A stretch of 64,000 nt of DNA, from contig NZ_FNNP01000011.1 in NCBI RefSeq assembly GCF_900106805.1, positions 46,937 to 110,936 on the forward strand. Reading direction: 5' to 3'. Below are positions 44,123 through 53,366 of the stretch, piece after piece. The translations under genes were made by a program, and so were the position numbers. This DNA is from Ruegeria halocynthiae (lineage in GTDB: Bacteria; Pseudomonadota; Alphaproteobacteria; Rhodobacterales; Rhodobacteraceae). The notes below the pieces were generated by a model. The model was not told the DNA's origin. It made no database searches and was given only the letters and a program-made list of their open reading frames with translations. How positions within the stretch are numbered: position 1 is the stretch's first letter; every line of letters begins with the position of its first letter.

Positions 44123-45622
44123 TCACTGAAAGTCCACTTTTTGCGACAACGGTTTTAAAGCGGTGTAGAGGTCGCGATAAACTTCCAGCCGGACCGCGTG
44201 CAATTCATGGCGTTCAGGCCTCGGGATGAACGTTGCGTCATCGCGGATCATGTCCTGCGCGACGGCTACCACGTCCTGCTGCTCAATACAGGCACGTCCC
44301 AGAATTGCACCAGCCAGACAGGGGGAATCCTCTATTGCCACCCGCGTGATCTTGCGATTAAGAATATCGGCCTTCATTTGCAACCAAAGGGATGAGCGCG
44401 CACCACCACCGACTGCGCGCAGGTTTTGCACCCGTCCGGTCATCTCAAGCGCCTCAAGGTTCAGGGCTTGCTCGAAGGTGATCCCTTCCAGTAAAGACAG
44501 CAACAGATCGCTTTGGCTGGTATTCATGCGCAGCCCATAGATTGCCCCAAGGCTTTGGTGATCGTTTAGAACCGATCCACTGCCCAGAAGGTGCGGCAGG
44601 GTGATGGGCCAGCGTGCACGTTCATCTGGCAGTGACGCCAGCATATCACCGATCTCTGCAATGGCACTGCCCTTGTCCGCCGCACCTATGGAATTGCGGT
44701 ACCAGTCCAAACACCGCCCGCCGCTCTGCGTGCCTGCAAGTGCCGCATATTGTCCGGGGACTATGTGTGCAGAGCAGGGAATGTTTGCTTTGGCGAAGTC
44801 CGCGCTCGGGCCGGGTACCGACACCACAAGCGCTTCGGTTGTACCGATGGAGTACATTGCAGTCCCCGGTGCCACCACTCCTGCGCCGAGCGCACCCATT
44901 GGCTGATCGTGTCCGCCAAGCACGACCGTAACGCCTGAGGGCAGGGATAGCGTTTTCGCGACCGCATCGGGCACTTGGCCGATCACATCGCCGCTCTGCC
45001 CGATGCGTGCCAGTCTTTCGCGGTGAAGGCCGCAATAGGCCAGCAACTCGTCTGACCAATCGCCGGTGCGGATATCATAAAGCAACGTGCGCGCGGCCAT
45101 CGACCGGTCGATGACCGGAGGTAGCCCGAGACGCATCAGAGCGAACTCTCCAAAACACAGCAGGTAGGCCGCATCATCAAGCAGCTCTGGCCGATGACGT
45201 CGCCACCACATGAGTTTCGGCAATGTATAAATCGGTGAAAGCGGCTGGCCTGTACGCGCGTATATCCCTTGCCCGCCGATTTCCGCATCAAGGCGGGTGA
45301 CGTCTTTGGTGCAACGCATATCTGAGCTGAGTTGAGCGGGAGCCAGCACCACTCCGTCCGTGTCCAGTGGCACCATCGCCTCGCCGAGCACTGAGATCGC
45401 CAGTGTGCGCACGTGGCCCGGAAGCTCGGTGGTGCGCAGTTCTGCAAAACACTCGACAGCCTTGTGCCAGACATCGTTGGCATCGATTTCGTGAAAACCC
45501 TTTTGCGGATTTAACGCGCCGTAGGAACGTACCGCGCCCGATAGCAGCTGGCCTGTAGCATCAAAAGCAATAAGCTTGCAGCTGCTGGTGCCCAAATCGA
45601 GTCCCAGAAATATATCACCCAT
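44123..45622 (-). CDS. FGGY family carbohydrate kinase (xylulokinase-like)
   Basis: A 499-residue sugar kinase. The N-terminal phosphate motif GLDLGTSSCK is at 7-16, the catalytic GGHDQPMGA region near 247-255 and the adenosine motif AVGGGARSSLW near 404-414. FGGY kinases phosphorylate ketoses, pentitols or similar; the xylulokinase subgroup is the closest by motif. It is the last gene of an operon with a sugar ABC importer, RpiR regulator and two aldolase-type genes. It should phosphorylate the imported sugar or its keto form ahead of aldol cleavage. Confidence 0.9.
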   Translation of the reverse strand: MGDIFLGLDLGTSSCKLIAFDATGQLLSGAVRSYGALNPQKGFHEIDANDVWHKAVECFAELRTTELPGHVRTLAISVLGEAMVPLDTDGVVLAPAQLSSDMRCTKDVTRLDAEIGGQGIYARTGQPLSPIYTLPKLMWWRRHRPELLDDAAYLLCFGEFALMRLGLPPVIDRSMAARTLLYDIRTGDWSDELLAYCGLHRERLARIGQSGDVIGQVPDAVAKTLSLPSGVTVVLGGHDQPMGALGAGVVAPGTAMYSIGTTEALVVSVPGPSADFAKANIPCSAHIVPGQYAALAGTQSGGRCLDWYRNSIGAADKGSAIAEIGDMLASLPDERARWPITLPHLLGSGSVLNDHQSLGAIYGLRMNTSQSDLLLSLLEGITFEQALNLEALEMTGRVQNLRAVGGGARSSLWLQMKADILNRKITRVAIEDSPCLAGAILGRACIEQQDVVAVAQDMIRDDATFIPRPERHELHAVRLEVYRDLYTALKPLSQKVDFQ

Positions 45623-45638
45623 CAGTGCACCCTATGGG

Positions 45639-46270
45639 TCAAGCAAAGGAAGGGGTCGGAAGATCCGCAATGGCCGCAGCCGATATCGGCCTCACACCGC
45701 CGATTGCTTCGGCCACCCAACAGGTCTTTGCATAGGCTTCGACAACTTCCAGCCTCTGATAGGCCTGCAGAACTGTCTCGCCGCAGGCGATTGACCCGTG
45801 ATTTTCAAGCAGGAATGCATTGTGCGAATTGACAAAGGCTGCCACCTCCGCGGCCAGTTTGGGGCCTGACGGCGTGCCATAAGGTACCAGCGCTACGTCG
45901 CCGATGGTGGCAACCAGCTCGGGCAGAATGCCCCGGGGTAACTTTTTCTGAGCCGCGGCATAGGCGGTGCAGTACACCGGATGACCATGCGCCACCCCAT
46001 TGACGCCCGGTCGCTGCTTGTAGAATTCCAGATGCATGAAACGTTCCGAGGTTGGCTGTCTGTCGCCTTCGATGATTTCGCCCTCAAAATCTACCCGCAC
46101 CAAGACCTCTTTGGTCACTTCCCCTTATTCAGGTTCGATGGCGTCATCCAGACACCACCGTCGCGCGCCCGGGCGCTTACATTGCCTTCAGTGCCAGCGA
46201 TAAGGCCCTTGTGTGCCATCAGATGACAACACTGTACGATGGATGCTTTGACGGGATCGGTACTAGTCAT
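45639..46270 (-). pseudogene. Class II aldolase (fuculose-phosphate aldolase family), frameshifted
   Basis: From ATG 46270 the minus strand encodes HLMAHKGLIAGTEGNVSARA and MTPSNLNKGK, then TGA. One base shifted, GTG 46118 continues VTKEVLVRVDFEGE, SERFMHLEFY and the metal site AHGHPVY, then ENHG. Together they form a normal 210-residue class II aldolase; inserting one base (GGGAAGGTGACC for GGGAAGTGACC) near 46118 restores it. The zinc histidines and the N-terminal GNxS phosphate site are all present. It is either a fresh mutation or a sequence error. It lies between the RpiR and FGGY kinase genes. Confidence 0.85.
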
Positions 46271-46282
46271 GGTCCTGAAACC

Positions 46283-47251
46283 TCATGGAGTTTTCTTAGG
46301 GGGAGGAGTGTCTCGAACGGGAACCCGCTTTTTTGCGATCTCTTGATCGATCATCTTGGTATCATGCATGATCGTAGGATCGGCAGCGTAGTTTTCCGCC
46401 AACGCAACGCAAATCATTTCGATTATCGACAGTTGTGAAATCCGGGTGCTAATGACGTCCATGGACACGGGTGAACGTCGGACAGCAGATACCAGCACCA
46501 CATCCGCACCCGCGGCAACCGGCGAATTCGGATTGCTGGTGATAGCGATCCGTTTCAATCCGCGCGTACCTGCAGATTCGAACGTATCAGTGATGTCCCG
46601 CGTCAACCCTGAGCAAGAAATGCCCAAGAACAACGCCCCCGGTCGCACGGTGGCGGTGACGGCGGCCAGAATGTGAGGGTCGGAATGGGCGCTTGCGGTC
46701 AACCCAAGCGCCAGAAAACGCTGATAGGCGTCAAACGCTACCGGCGCTGAACTGCCGAAACCCACCAGATGGATGTGATTGGCCGCCACGATAAGATCCG
46801 ATGCCTGCTGTAGCGCGTCCAACGGTACCAGGCTTGCAGTCTTGAGCAATTGCTCGGTGTTCACGTCGATCACCCGCCGCATGATCGAAGACATGCGGTG
46901 ATCCTTCGGATCGGGGCCTTCGGCTCCGGTGCCGGCGAGTTGCGTACCGAGCGCCAGACCGCGCCCCTCGGCGAGTGCGAACCGAAGATCCTTGTAGCCC
47001 TTCAGCCCAAGCATCTTGCAAAAGCGGAACACCGTCGTCTCGCTGACGCCGGTCTGCTGGGCGAGGCTGGAAATTGTCAGCCCTGTGGCCTGCGCCTGGT
47101 TGTCCAGAATCCATTGTGAAAGACCTGCCATTGTCTTGTCTGATGACCGCGCAACCGCGACCAGCTTTTGAAAGATCGCAATCCCAGGAGCGCTGCTATC
47201 AGAGCTGTTTCCAGACTGAGGGTAGGGGGTATTGTCAGAGGCGTTTTTCAT
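46283..47251 (-). CDS. RpiR/MurR family transcriptional regulator
   Basis: A 322-residue regulator with the RpiR-type N-terminal helix-turn-helix (SLAQQTGVSETTVFRFCKML near 65-84) and a SIS sugar-phosphate-binding domain (VGFGSSAPVAFDAY, LFLGISCSGLTRDITDTFES). These proteins sense phosphosugars. It is encoded inside the operon it most likely controls, between the ABC ATPase and the aldolase. The start ATG at 47251 is preferred to 47266. Its stop overlaps an ATGA 12 bases before the aldolase start. Confidence 0.9.
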   Translation of the reverse strand: MKNASDNTPYPQSGNSSDSSAPGIAIFQKLVAVARSSDKTMAGLSQWILDNQAQATGLTISSLAQQTGVSETTVFRFCKMLGLKGYKDLRFALAEGRGLALGTQLAGTGAEGPDPKDHRMSSIMRRVIDVNTEQLLKTASLVPLDALQQASDLIVAANHIHLVGFGSSAPVAFDAYQRFLALGLTASAHSDPHILAAVTATVRPGALFLGISCSGLTRDITDTFESAGTRGLKRIAITSNPNSPVAAGADVVLVSAVRRSPVSMDVISTRISQLSIIEMICVALAENYAADPTIMHDTKMIDQEIAKKRVPVRDTPPPKKTP

Positions 47252-47280
47252 AACGGTGCGGTCCAATTCCTTTCAGGCTC

Positions 47281-48387
47281 TTATGCGGCTTCTGCAAGCC
47301 CGTTCAGTCGGGAAACACGTAGGCCGGTCTGATCGAACAGATAGCACGCCTCGACTGGCAGGCGCAGATCGACATCCAAACCTTTGCCGATCCGGCGCCC
47401 GTGGCTGTCGCGTACCACAATCGTTTCATCACCCAGGCGGACGTGCACAAACGTGTCGCTGCCAAGCATCTCGACAATTGCCGCTCGTCCGCTGACGGGC
47501 ACTCCATCGTCATCCTCGTTTAGCTTGATATGTTCTGGCCGGATTCCAAGCTCTACGAACTGACCGGTCTCAACGCGGCCCGCAAGCGGTATCATAACCG
47601 AGGTCCCGGCAGTCAGATCGACCCGGGCCGCGCCGTCGGCAACCTGCGCGACCGTTCCGGACAGAAAGTTCATGGCCGGTGAGCCCAGAAACCCCGCGAC
47701 AAATCGGTTGCCGGGTTGCTCATACAGTTCCAGAGGGGCACCGACCTGCTCGATCCGACCCTCGTTCATAACTACGATCCGGTCGGCCAGCGTCATCGCT
47801 TCGACCTGATCATGTGTGACATAGATCATGGTCGAGTTCAGCTCTTCCTTCAGTCGGGCGATTTCGACCCTCATGTTGACCCGAAGTGCGGCATCGAGAT
47901 TTGAAAGCGGTTCGTCCAGCAGAAACAGCGTTGGCTTGCGAGTGATGGCCCGTCCGATGGCCACGCGTTGGCGCTGGCCGCCTGACAATTCCCGAGGTCG
48001 CCGTCGCAGGAACTTGCCCAGATGCAGCGACTCTGCCGCACGCGCAACCCGTGAGACGATCTCGTTTCGCGGGGTACGCGAAATCTCCAGGCCGAAACCC
48101 ATGTTACGGTTCACGTCCATATGCGGATAGAGAGCATAGGATTGAAAAACCATGGCAATGCCGCGCTCGGGCGGTGCCAGTGCGGATACGTCCCGGCCAT
48201 CGACCAGTAACCGCCCTGCGTTGATCGCCTCTAACCCAGCAATGATCCGCAGCAGGGTGGATTTCCCGCATCCTGATGGACCGACCAGAACACAGAATTC
48301 GCGGTCTTTGACTGTTAGCGACAATTCCGGAATGACCGTCACTGTGCCGAAACGTTTGATGATGTTATCGATCTGGAGGGTCGCCAT
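47281..48387 (-). CDS. Carbohydrate ABC transporter ATP-binding protein (UgpC/MalK type)
   Basis: A 368-residue ABC ATPase with Walker A GPSGCGKS at 36-43, signature LSGGQRQR near 134, Walker B FLLDEPLSNLD, and the long C-terminal TOBE regulatory domain (about 240-368) that marks the CUT1 sugar-importer class. It would drive the two permeases just upstream. Three bases separate it from the second permease gene. Confidence 0.93.
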   Translation of the reverse strand: MATLQIDNIIKRFGTVTVIPELSLTVKDREFCVLVGPSGCGKSTLLRIIAGLEAINAGRLLVDGRDVSALAPPERGIAMVFQSYALYPHMDVNRNMGFGLEISRTPRNEIVSRVARAAESLHLGKFLRRRPRELSGGQRQRVAIGRAITRKPTLFLLDEPLSNLDAALRVNMRVEIARLKEELNSTMIYVTHDQVEAMTLADRIVVMNEGRIEQVGAPLELYEQPGNRFVAGFLGSPAMNFLSGTVAQVADGAARVDLTAGTSVMIPLAGRVETGQFVELGIRPEHIKLNEDDDGVPVSGRAAIVEMLGSDTFVHVRLGDETIVVRDSHGRRIGKGLDVDLRLPVEACYLFDQTGLRVSRLNGLAEAA

Positions 48388-48390
48388 GGG

Positions 48391-49224
48391 TCAGCCTTTC
48401 ACCGCACCGGCCAAAAGCCCGCGCACAAAGGCGCGTTGCACTAGCACATAGAGGAATATCAGCGGAAGCGCGATCAGTGTCAGAATGGCAAAAAGCGCGC
48501 CAGGATTAGCCATGTAAAGGCCTGAATATTGCATCGGTACGATGGTCAGTGTTTTCATCTCGGCCCTTGTCAGTACGATCAGGGCCAGAAAGAACTCGTT
48601 CCAGGTTACGATGAACTGCCATATGGCGACGAAAACCAGTGCAGGGCGCACCAGTGGCAGCGCAACGTGCCAGAAGGTCTGCCACGAACTGCAGCCATCC
48701 ACCCGCGCCGCATCAAAAAGTTCCTTGGGTGAATCATCCATGAACGCCTTCAGAATGACGATCGCAAACGGCACGCCAAGCGCCGAGTAGGGAAAGATCA
48801 GGCCCCAATAGGTATTAACCCAACCAAAGGTCTTGAGAAGGATGGCCAGCGGCAACACCAACGAGGCCAGCGGCACCATCAACGTTGTCAGTAAGGTTGC
48901 ATAAATCACCAGCGATCCCCGCAGGCGCAGAACCGAGCAGGCAAAGGCAAACAGGGCCGAAACGCTCACCACGGTGATGACGGTGGCGACCGTGATAATC
49001 AGACTGTTGAGGAAGATACCCGTCAGCGGGTTGTCGCGGATCACCGTGATGAAGTTCGCAAAGGTGACTGGCCAGGCAAAAAGCACCGGGTCAAAGGCCT
49101 GCGATGGCGATCGTAACCCGACAGATACCATATAGACCAAAGGCAGCATCCAGAACCCCAGCACCACAAAAAGAGTGGCGTGAAGGGCGAGGGATTTGGC
49201 ACTGCTTCGCGATATCCGGGTCAT
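48391..49224 (-). CDS. Carbohydrate ABC transporter permease (MalG/UgpE type)
   Basis: A 277-residue CUT1 permease with six hydrophobic helices and the EAA loop FDAARVDGCSSWQTFWHVAL near 190-209. The true start is the ATG at 49224, which overlaps the stop of the first permease (ATGA). A much longer open frame reaching 50025 exists, but its upstream half is only the shifted frame of the first permease gene. Confidence 0.93.
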   Translation of the reverse strand: MTRISRSSAKSLALHATLFVVLGFWMLPLVYMVSVGLRSPSQAFDPVLFAWPVTFANFITVIRDNPLTGIFLNSLIITVATVITVVSVSALFAFACSVLRLRGSLVIYATLLTTLMVPLASLVLPLAILLKTFGWVNTYWGLIFPYSALGVPFAIVILKAFMDDSPKELFDAARVDGCSSWQTFWHVALPLVRPALVFVAIWQFIVTWNEFFLALIVLTRAEMKTLTIVPMQYSGLYMANPGALFAILTLIALPLIFLYVLVQRAFVRGLLAGAVKG

Positions 49225-50141
49225 GCGCTTCGTCCTTTTGCAGAGGATTGCTGCGTCCCTAGAAACACGATCTGAAGTACGGAAAGGACAAGCGCGATCA
49301 TCAGTACCAGGACTGAAAGCGCCGCTCCGCTGCCCGTATCGCCCAGAATGAAGCTTTGTTTGAAGATGAATGTGCCAAAAACCTCGCTGGCACAGTTTGG
49401 CCCGCCGCCGGTCATCAGGTGCACGATTGGAAAGGTCTGCAACGTGCCGATCACGCCCAGCATCAACAGCGATTTCGTCGACGGCGCCAGCATCGGAATG
49501 ATGACATGAACGGCCAGACGCCATCCCCGTGCGCCATCGACACGTGCTGCGTCCAGCACTTCTGGTGGCATGTTGGCAATCCCTGCGATATACATCAGCA
49601 TCGAAAATCCGGTCCACTGCCAGATGTTCACAATGATCAGAGCGTAAATCGCGGTTTTTGGATCGCCTATTGGCGAGTAGGTCAATGTTATCCCGATATG
49701 TTTCAGGTACTCCTGCGCAATCCCGTAATAGGGTGCATAGATCTGCACCCAGACCAGGCTGACCACTGACACCGATGTCACTACAGGCAGGAAAAAGGCA
49801 GTTCGGAAAAAACCGCGCCAGGCCCGGGTATGGCGCTCGATGCAATAGGCCAGAACCCCGCCGATCACCATCTGCACTGGAATTGTGATGACACCCCACA
49901 GAAACATATTGCGCACCACAGTCCAGAACGTGGGGTTGGACAGGATGTCGATGTAATGCGTCAAACCGGCATAGCGAGTGCCGCCTTCGGAACCCGCTGA
50001 AAGCAGACTGTTTTGAGCAACCCACAGGATCGGGTAGGCAATGAACACCACAAAGAGCACAACGGCAGGCAGGACGAACGCAAAGTTCGTCAAACGGGCA
50101 ACCGAGTGGGAGCGTCTCGGGAGTTGCGCTGTCTCACTCAT
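49221..50141 (-). CDS. Carbohydrate ABC transporter permease (MalF/UgpA type)
   Basis: A 306-residue CUT1 permease with six hydrophobic helices, starting at ATG 50141; 13 codons further upstream are open but lack family similarity. The EAA loop LDAARVDGARGWRLAVHVII lies near 205-224, and MTGGGPNCASEVFGTFIF near the end is typical of this family. It pairs with the permease encoded next. The binding-protein gene lies 123 bases upstream. Confidence 0.93.
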   Translation of the reverse strand: MSETAQLPRRSHSVARLTNFAFVLPAVVLFVVFIAYPILWVAQNSLLSAGSEGGTRYAGLTHYIDILSNPTFWTVVRNMFLWGVITIPVQMVIGGVLAYCIERHTRAWRGFFRTAFFLPVVTSVSVVSLVWVQIYAPYYGIAQEYLKHIGITLTYSPIGDPKTAIYALIIVNIWQWTGFSMLMYIAGIANMPPEVLDAARVDGARGWRLAVHVIIPMLAPSTKSLLMLGVIGTLQTFPIVHLMTGGGPNCASEVFGTFIFKQSFILGDTGSGAALSVLVLMIALVLSVLQIVFLGTQQSSAKGRSA

Positions 50142-50264
50142 CAGTTCGGCCTCTGCACTATATCGAATGCACTGTGCCATATCATTTACGATCCTGCGGG
50201 TTTTCTTGGCGTCGCCGCTCTGCTTCTGTGTTCGCGGCAGCGCCTTTGGTCGGGTGCGCTGGTT

Positions 50265-51542
50265 CTACTGCCCAAGCGCCTTATCCGTGGCCGCCTGGAC
50301 CGATGCCAATGCATCTTCGGCGTTCAACTCGCCCGCAGCAACACCCGCAAGCGCGTTATCCAGTGCTTCGGCAATGGCCGGAATCGCAAAACGCTGATTT
50401 TCGGCGTTGGGCAGATCCTCCATGAAACGGGCATACATCTGTTTGACATGATCAGATACTTCGCCTTGCGGCTCGTGGCCCTTGAAAGCGGGAAGATCAT
50501 TGAGATCGTTCAGAGCCTGTTGCAGACCGACTCCGTTGGTTAGCTCGGTCAGGAAGGTCCAGGCGCTTTCGTTCTCTGCTCCATTCTTGGTCAGGCCATA
50601 GCCGATGTCGATACCACCAACCGGCGGGCTGGGCTGGGTCGAGCCAGGAACCGGCGGCATATAGAAGAAATCAAACCCATCCATGTTCTCGACATATTCC
50701 GATAATGGTGGCGGGAACTTGCTTTCCTGCATCCACCATGAGCCTAGCGCCATCATACCAACCTTGCCCTGCGCCAAAAGCTGCGCTCCTGTGGGATAGG
50801 CATGTGCACCAAGTGCGCCCTGCTGGAAGATCCCGTCATCGAACAGCCCCTTCCATGCGTTCATTGCCGACACAAGTCCGGGCGACGTCCAGGGGACTTC
50901 GCCAGCCTGCGCCTTGTCGGTGATACCGGCAGAGAACTGGTTCGCAAGCATCAAAAAGACATTCTCGTTTTGCCAACCGTCAGCCGCGCCTTGGAACATC
51001 GGGATATACCCACCTTCGGTCAACGCTGTGGCGGCGGCTTTCAGATCGTCATAGGTCTGCGGGGCCGAAAGGCCAAGCGTGTCAAAAATCTTGCGGTTGT
51101 ACCAGATGCAAAGAACCTGAGATTCCTGCGGTACGATATAATAGCCTTCGTCGCCTTCGGGGTTGCCCATCAGCACCTGACGGCGGTTCACAGGAAAGAT
51201 GTTATCCGCCCAATCTGCACCCCATTCAGCCGCAGCCATGTCGTTCACAGAAGTCAGATGTTCACGGTATTGCTGCGTCAGCGAACCAGGCTGTAAGCCG
51301 ATCACATCCGGCAGGCTGTCTGAGGCTGCGGCGGCCTTCAGCGCTGTAATGTATTCCGGCGAATAGTTATAATAAGTGTATTTGACCTTGATGTCAGGGT
51401 ATTTCTCCTCGAACGCAGCAATGGGTTTTTCCATCGTACTTTGCACGAACCAGGACCACACTGTAACCTCTGTCTCGTCGGCCGTGGCTGCGGTGGATGT
51501 CATCAGCGCGGCCAGTGTCGCGAGCATCTGCTTTCTAAACAT
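50265..51542 (-). CDS. Carbohydrate ABC transporter substrate-binding protein (UgpB/MalE type)
   Basis: A 425-residue periplasmic protein: Sec signal peptide ending ATA near residue 21, then VTVWSWF and the SBP_bac_1 fold with FEEKYPDIKVKYTYYNYSPE, PDVIGLQPGSL and GKVGMMALGSWW. Cluster B sugar-binding proteins of this size bind mono- to oligosaccharides or polyols. It would feed the CUT1 permeases encoded downstream. An AGGAGAG site precedes the start. Confidence 0.93.
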   Translation of the reverse strand: MFRKQMLATLAALMTSTAATADETEVTVWSWFVQSTMEKPIAAFEEKYPDIKVKYTYYNYSPEYITALKAAAASDSLPDVIGLQPGSLTQQYREHLTSVNDMAAAEWGADWADNIFPVNRRQVLMGNPEGDEGYYIVPQESQVLCIWYNRKIFDTLGLSAPQTYDDLKAAATALTEGGYIPMFQGAADGWQNENVFLMLANQFSAGITDKAQAGEVPWTSPGLVSAMNAWKGLFDDGIFQQGALGAHAYPTGAQLLAQGKVGMMALGSWWMQESKFPPPLSEYVENMDGFDFFYMPPVPGSTQPSPPVGGIDIGYGLTKNGAENESAWTFLTELTNGVGLQQALNDLNDLPAFKGHEPQGEVSDHVKQMYARFMEDLPNAENQRFAIPAIAEALDNALAGVAAGELNAEDALASVQAATDKALGQ

Positions 51543-51646
51543 AGCTGTTCTCTCCTCCTTGAATCCCAGACCCTCCGGCTAACCGAAGTGGCCCTGCCCG
51601 CCGATGGTTTCTGCCACCGGAGTTGTTCGCCAGCCTGTAATGCCCC

Positions 51647-52648
51647 TTATCCTGCCTTCAGCGCTGAATCGGTCAGTTCCAGATCCTCAGTCAGTGGCGT
51701 TTTCGCCCGGAGTCCCGCCTTTTGCAGTTCGTCGTGATAGGCTTTGGTCGCTTCCTCGGAAGAGATCCTCTCTTCTACCACCCGCCGCATGGCCCGAACG
51801 ATCCCGGTTGAGCTTTCGGCAAAGAAAATCTTGCGCCCGAACAGCGCGACGCGGGCCCCGTATTGCTCAGCCTGCTTCACCATCTCAAGCGTGTCCCGCG
51901 TTGTCGAAGACGCCCCGCCCAGAATGCCGACTATCAAGTTCTCAGGATCGAAAGACGCCAGTTCTTCAGTGGCGCGCGCGCCGTTATAGACCACCTTCAG
52001 GAACACGGGCCGATCCAGGCGCGAAACGCCTGCAAGGCATCGTGCGATGGCATCGTTGTTGTAGGCGGCGAATTCCGCGTCGCCTGTTGCGACGTCGAAC
52101 TGCGGATTGAACACTTCCAGAAAATGCCGAATTCCCGCAGTCGAGGCCGCGTCGCGGAACTGCGCATAAGCCTCTAGCGAGCGTCGATCCTGGTCGAGGT
52201 CATTGAAAAAAGTCAGCGCGTAGAGGCCCAGATCTGCCAACGGTTTCACCCTGTCCAAACGTGCCGTGCGAAACGGCACCGTCGGATATGACTTGTAGTT
52301 CGCCCCGCGCCAGTGCCAGATATCGCTGCCGTCATTCAGCCGGATTGCCGGGGTCACGGCCGAACCAACGAACGCCGCGTGACGGGCAAGATACTCGCCC
52401 GATGACAACGAGGTCAGCATCACGTCGACCAGATCGCTTGCAATCATCTCACTCATTGCGTCGCGATACACCTGAAGCGGCCGGTGTTTCCCGGTTGGTT
52501 GCCCGTTGGAAGCATATTGTGGACCCGCCGCACACACGCCGAGCGCCATGTCGCTGTCTTTGGCATCGGCAATAATGAAGTCTTTGGGGTGGTATTCTCC
52601 ATTCTGAATTCGTGTGAGCTTGTGATCCAATCGTTTAGCCTGGAACAT
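51647..52648 (-). CDS. Class I aldolase-like TIM-barrel protein (DeoC/LacD-type, tentative)
   Basis: A 333-residue protein that looks like a class I aldolase-type barrel: ALGVCAAGPQYA early, strands LVDVMLTSLS, LADLGLYALTFFND and IRHFLEVFNPQ. A candidate Schiff-base lysine lies in VFLKVVYNG, then LIVGILGGASSTT as a phosphate-binding loop and a closing GARVALFGRKI. The pattern recalls LacD/FbaB/DeoC but identity is not clear to me. The start at 52648 has an AGGGGGA ribosome site; the longer frame lacks one. It is the first gene of the sugar operon, so it probably cleaves the phosphorylated product, possibly together with the class II aldolase. Confidence 0.6.
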   Translation of the reverse strand: MFQAKRLDHKLTRIQNGEYHPKDFIIADAKDSDMALGVCAAGPQYASNGQPTGKHRPLQVYRDAMSEMIASDLVDVMLTSLSSGEYLARHAAFVGSAVTPAIRLNDGSDIWHWRGANYKSYPTVPFRTARLDRVKPLADLGLYALTFFNDLDQDRRSLEAYAQFRDAASTAGIRHFLEVFNPQFDVATGDAEFAAYNNDAIARCLAGVSRLDRPVFLKVVYNGARATEELASFDPENLIVGILGGASSTTRDTLEMVKQAEQYGARVALFGRKIFFAESSTGIVRAMRRVVEERISSEEATKAYHDELQKAGLRAKTPLTEDLELTDSALKAG

Positions 52649-52725
52649 CAGTTTCCCCCTGTTGCCATCCCGTGTATTCGCGACACGGATACGCCACTTG
52701 ATCACAAAAAACGCACTGACTGGGT

Positions 52726-52742
52726 ACACTCGAACCGAGTGT
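52726..52742. promoter_or_regulatory. 17-bp palindrome upstream of the sugar operon, candidate operator
   Basis: ACACTCG, three bases, CGAGTGT is a perfect inverted repeat 78 bases before the first gene of the sugar operon (start 52648). A second, shorter inverted repeat CGTGT-ATTCGCG-ACACG is at 52671-52687. RpiR-type regulators bind such palindromes, and the operon encodes one. Binding is inferred. Confidence 0.45.
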
Positions 52743-52759
52743 CTGCCCCTGCCAGGAGC

Positions 52760-53366
52760 TTTCGAATAAGAATGAAACTTGAAATTACTTGTGCTGAGCT
52801 TGGGATGCGGCGCTCATCACTTCAATTTCAAACTTGGCTTGAAGAGCGCACTGTATGATGCGGCATTCTCCTCACCTGACTGGTGGACAGTCTAAGTAAC
52901 AAGAAGGGTGCATAGTTTTATTTTTTGTACAAGAAAAAAAATTTCTTTTATTGTGATGCGATGGTGTATATTCGAAAAACCCCAACGACACAAAACATGA
53001 AAATCGCGGCCAGGAGTTGGAGGCTAACGTGAAAACAGGCGATCTGGCTGTGGCCTTGCACATTGCGCGGAGTAGTTTGGTTTTTCAGACCGTGTTATCA
53101 AGGCCTGCTCTGTTCCTCATTTCTGTTGATTTCGTGGCTCCTCTAAACATGACGGAGGGCCAACTAAGTTTGGGGGACAAACGGTGCTAAGGAATTCTTG
53201 ATACCAGATACCGACCCCGAAGTGTGATGACTTGAGGGCCGGGATTGATATGGTATTTCAGTCACAAGTACCGGTGGATACAGTACCACTCGTTCTCAAG
53301 TGCTACGTGGGGCTCTTTGAATGTGCGAGACCCAATTAACTGGTAAATCATCGATTTAAAGTGCCC
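52760..53366. other. Long intergenic region with an IS3-type end
   Basis: No gene is recognised. An AT-rich block at 52915-52980 contains the inverted word AAGAAA-AAAAA-TTTCTT (52931-52947), a possible promoter or weak hairpin. At about 53130-53185 the sequence CTCCTCTAAACATGACGGAG with CCAACTAAG and GGGGGACA resembles the upstream end of the IS3 relic at 40514-40560, so an IS3-type end survives here. The rest should hold the promoter of the glycan cluster. Confidence 0.4.

Noticed and set aside
48391..50025. One continuous 544-codon minus-strand frame that would fuse extra sequence to the second sugar permease
   Set aside because: The upstream half is a shifted frame of the first permease gene with no membrane-protein character; the permease begins at ATG 49224 with a normal ATGA overlap.
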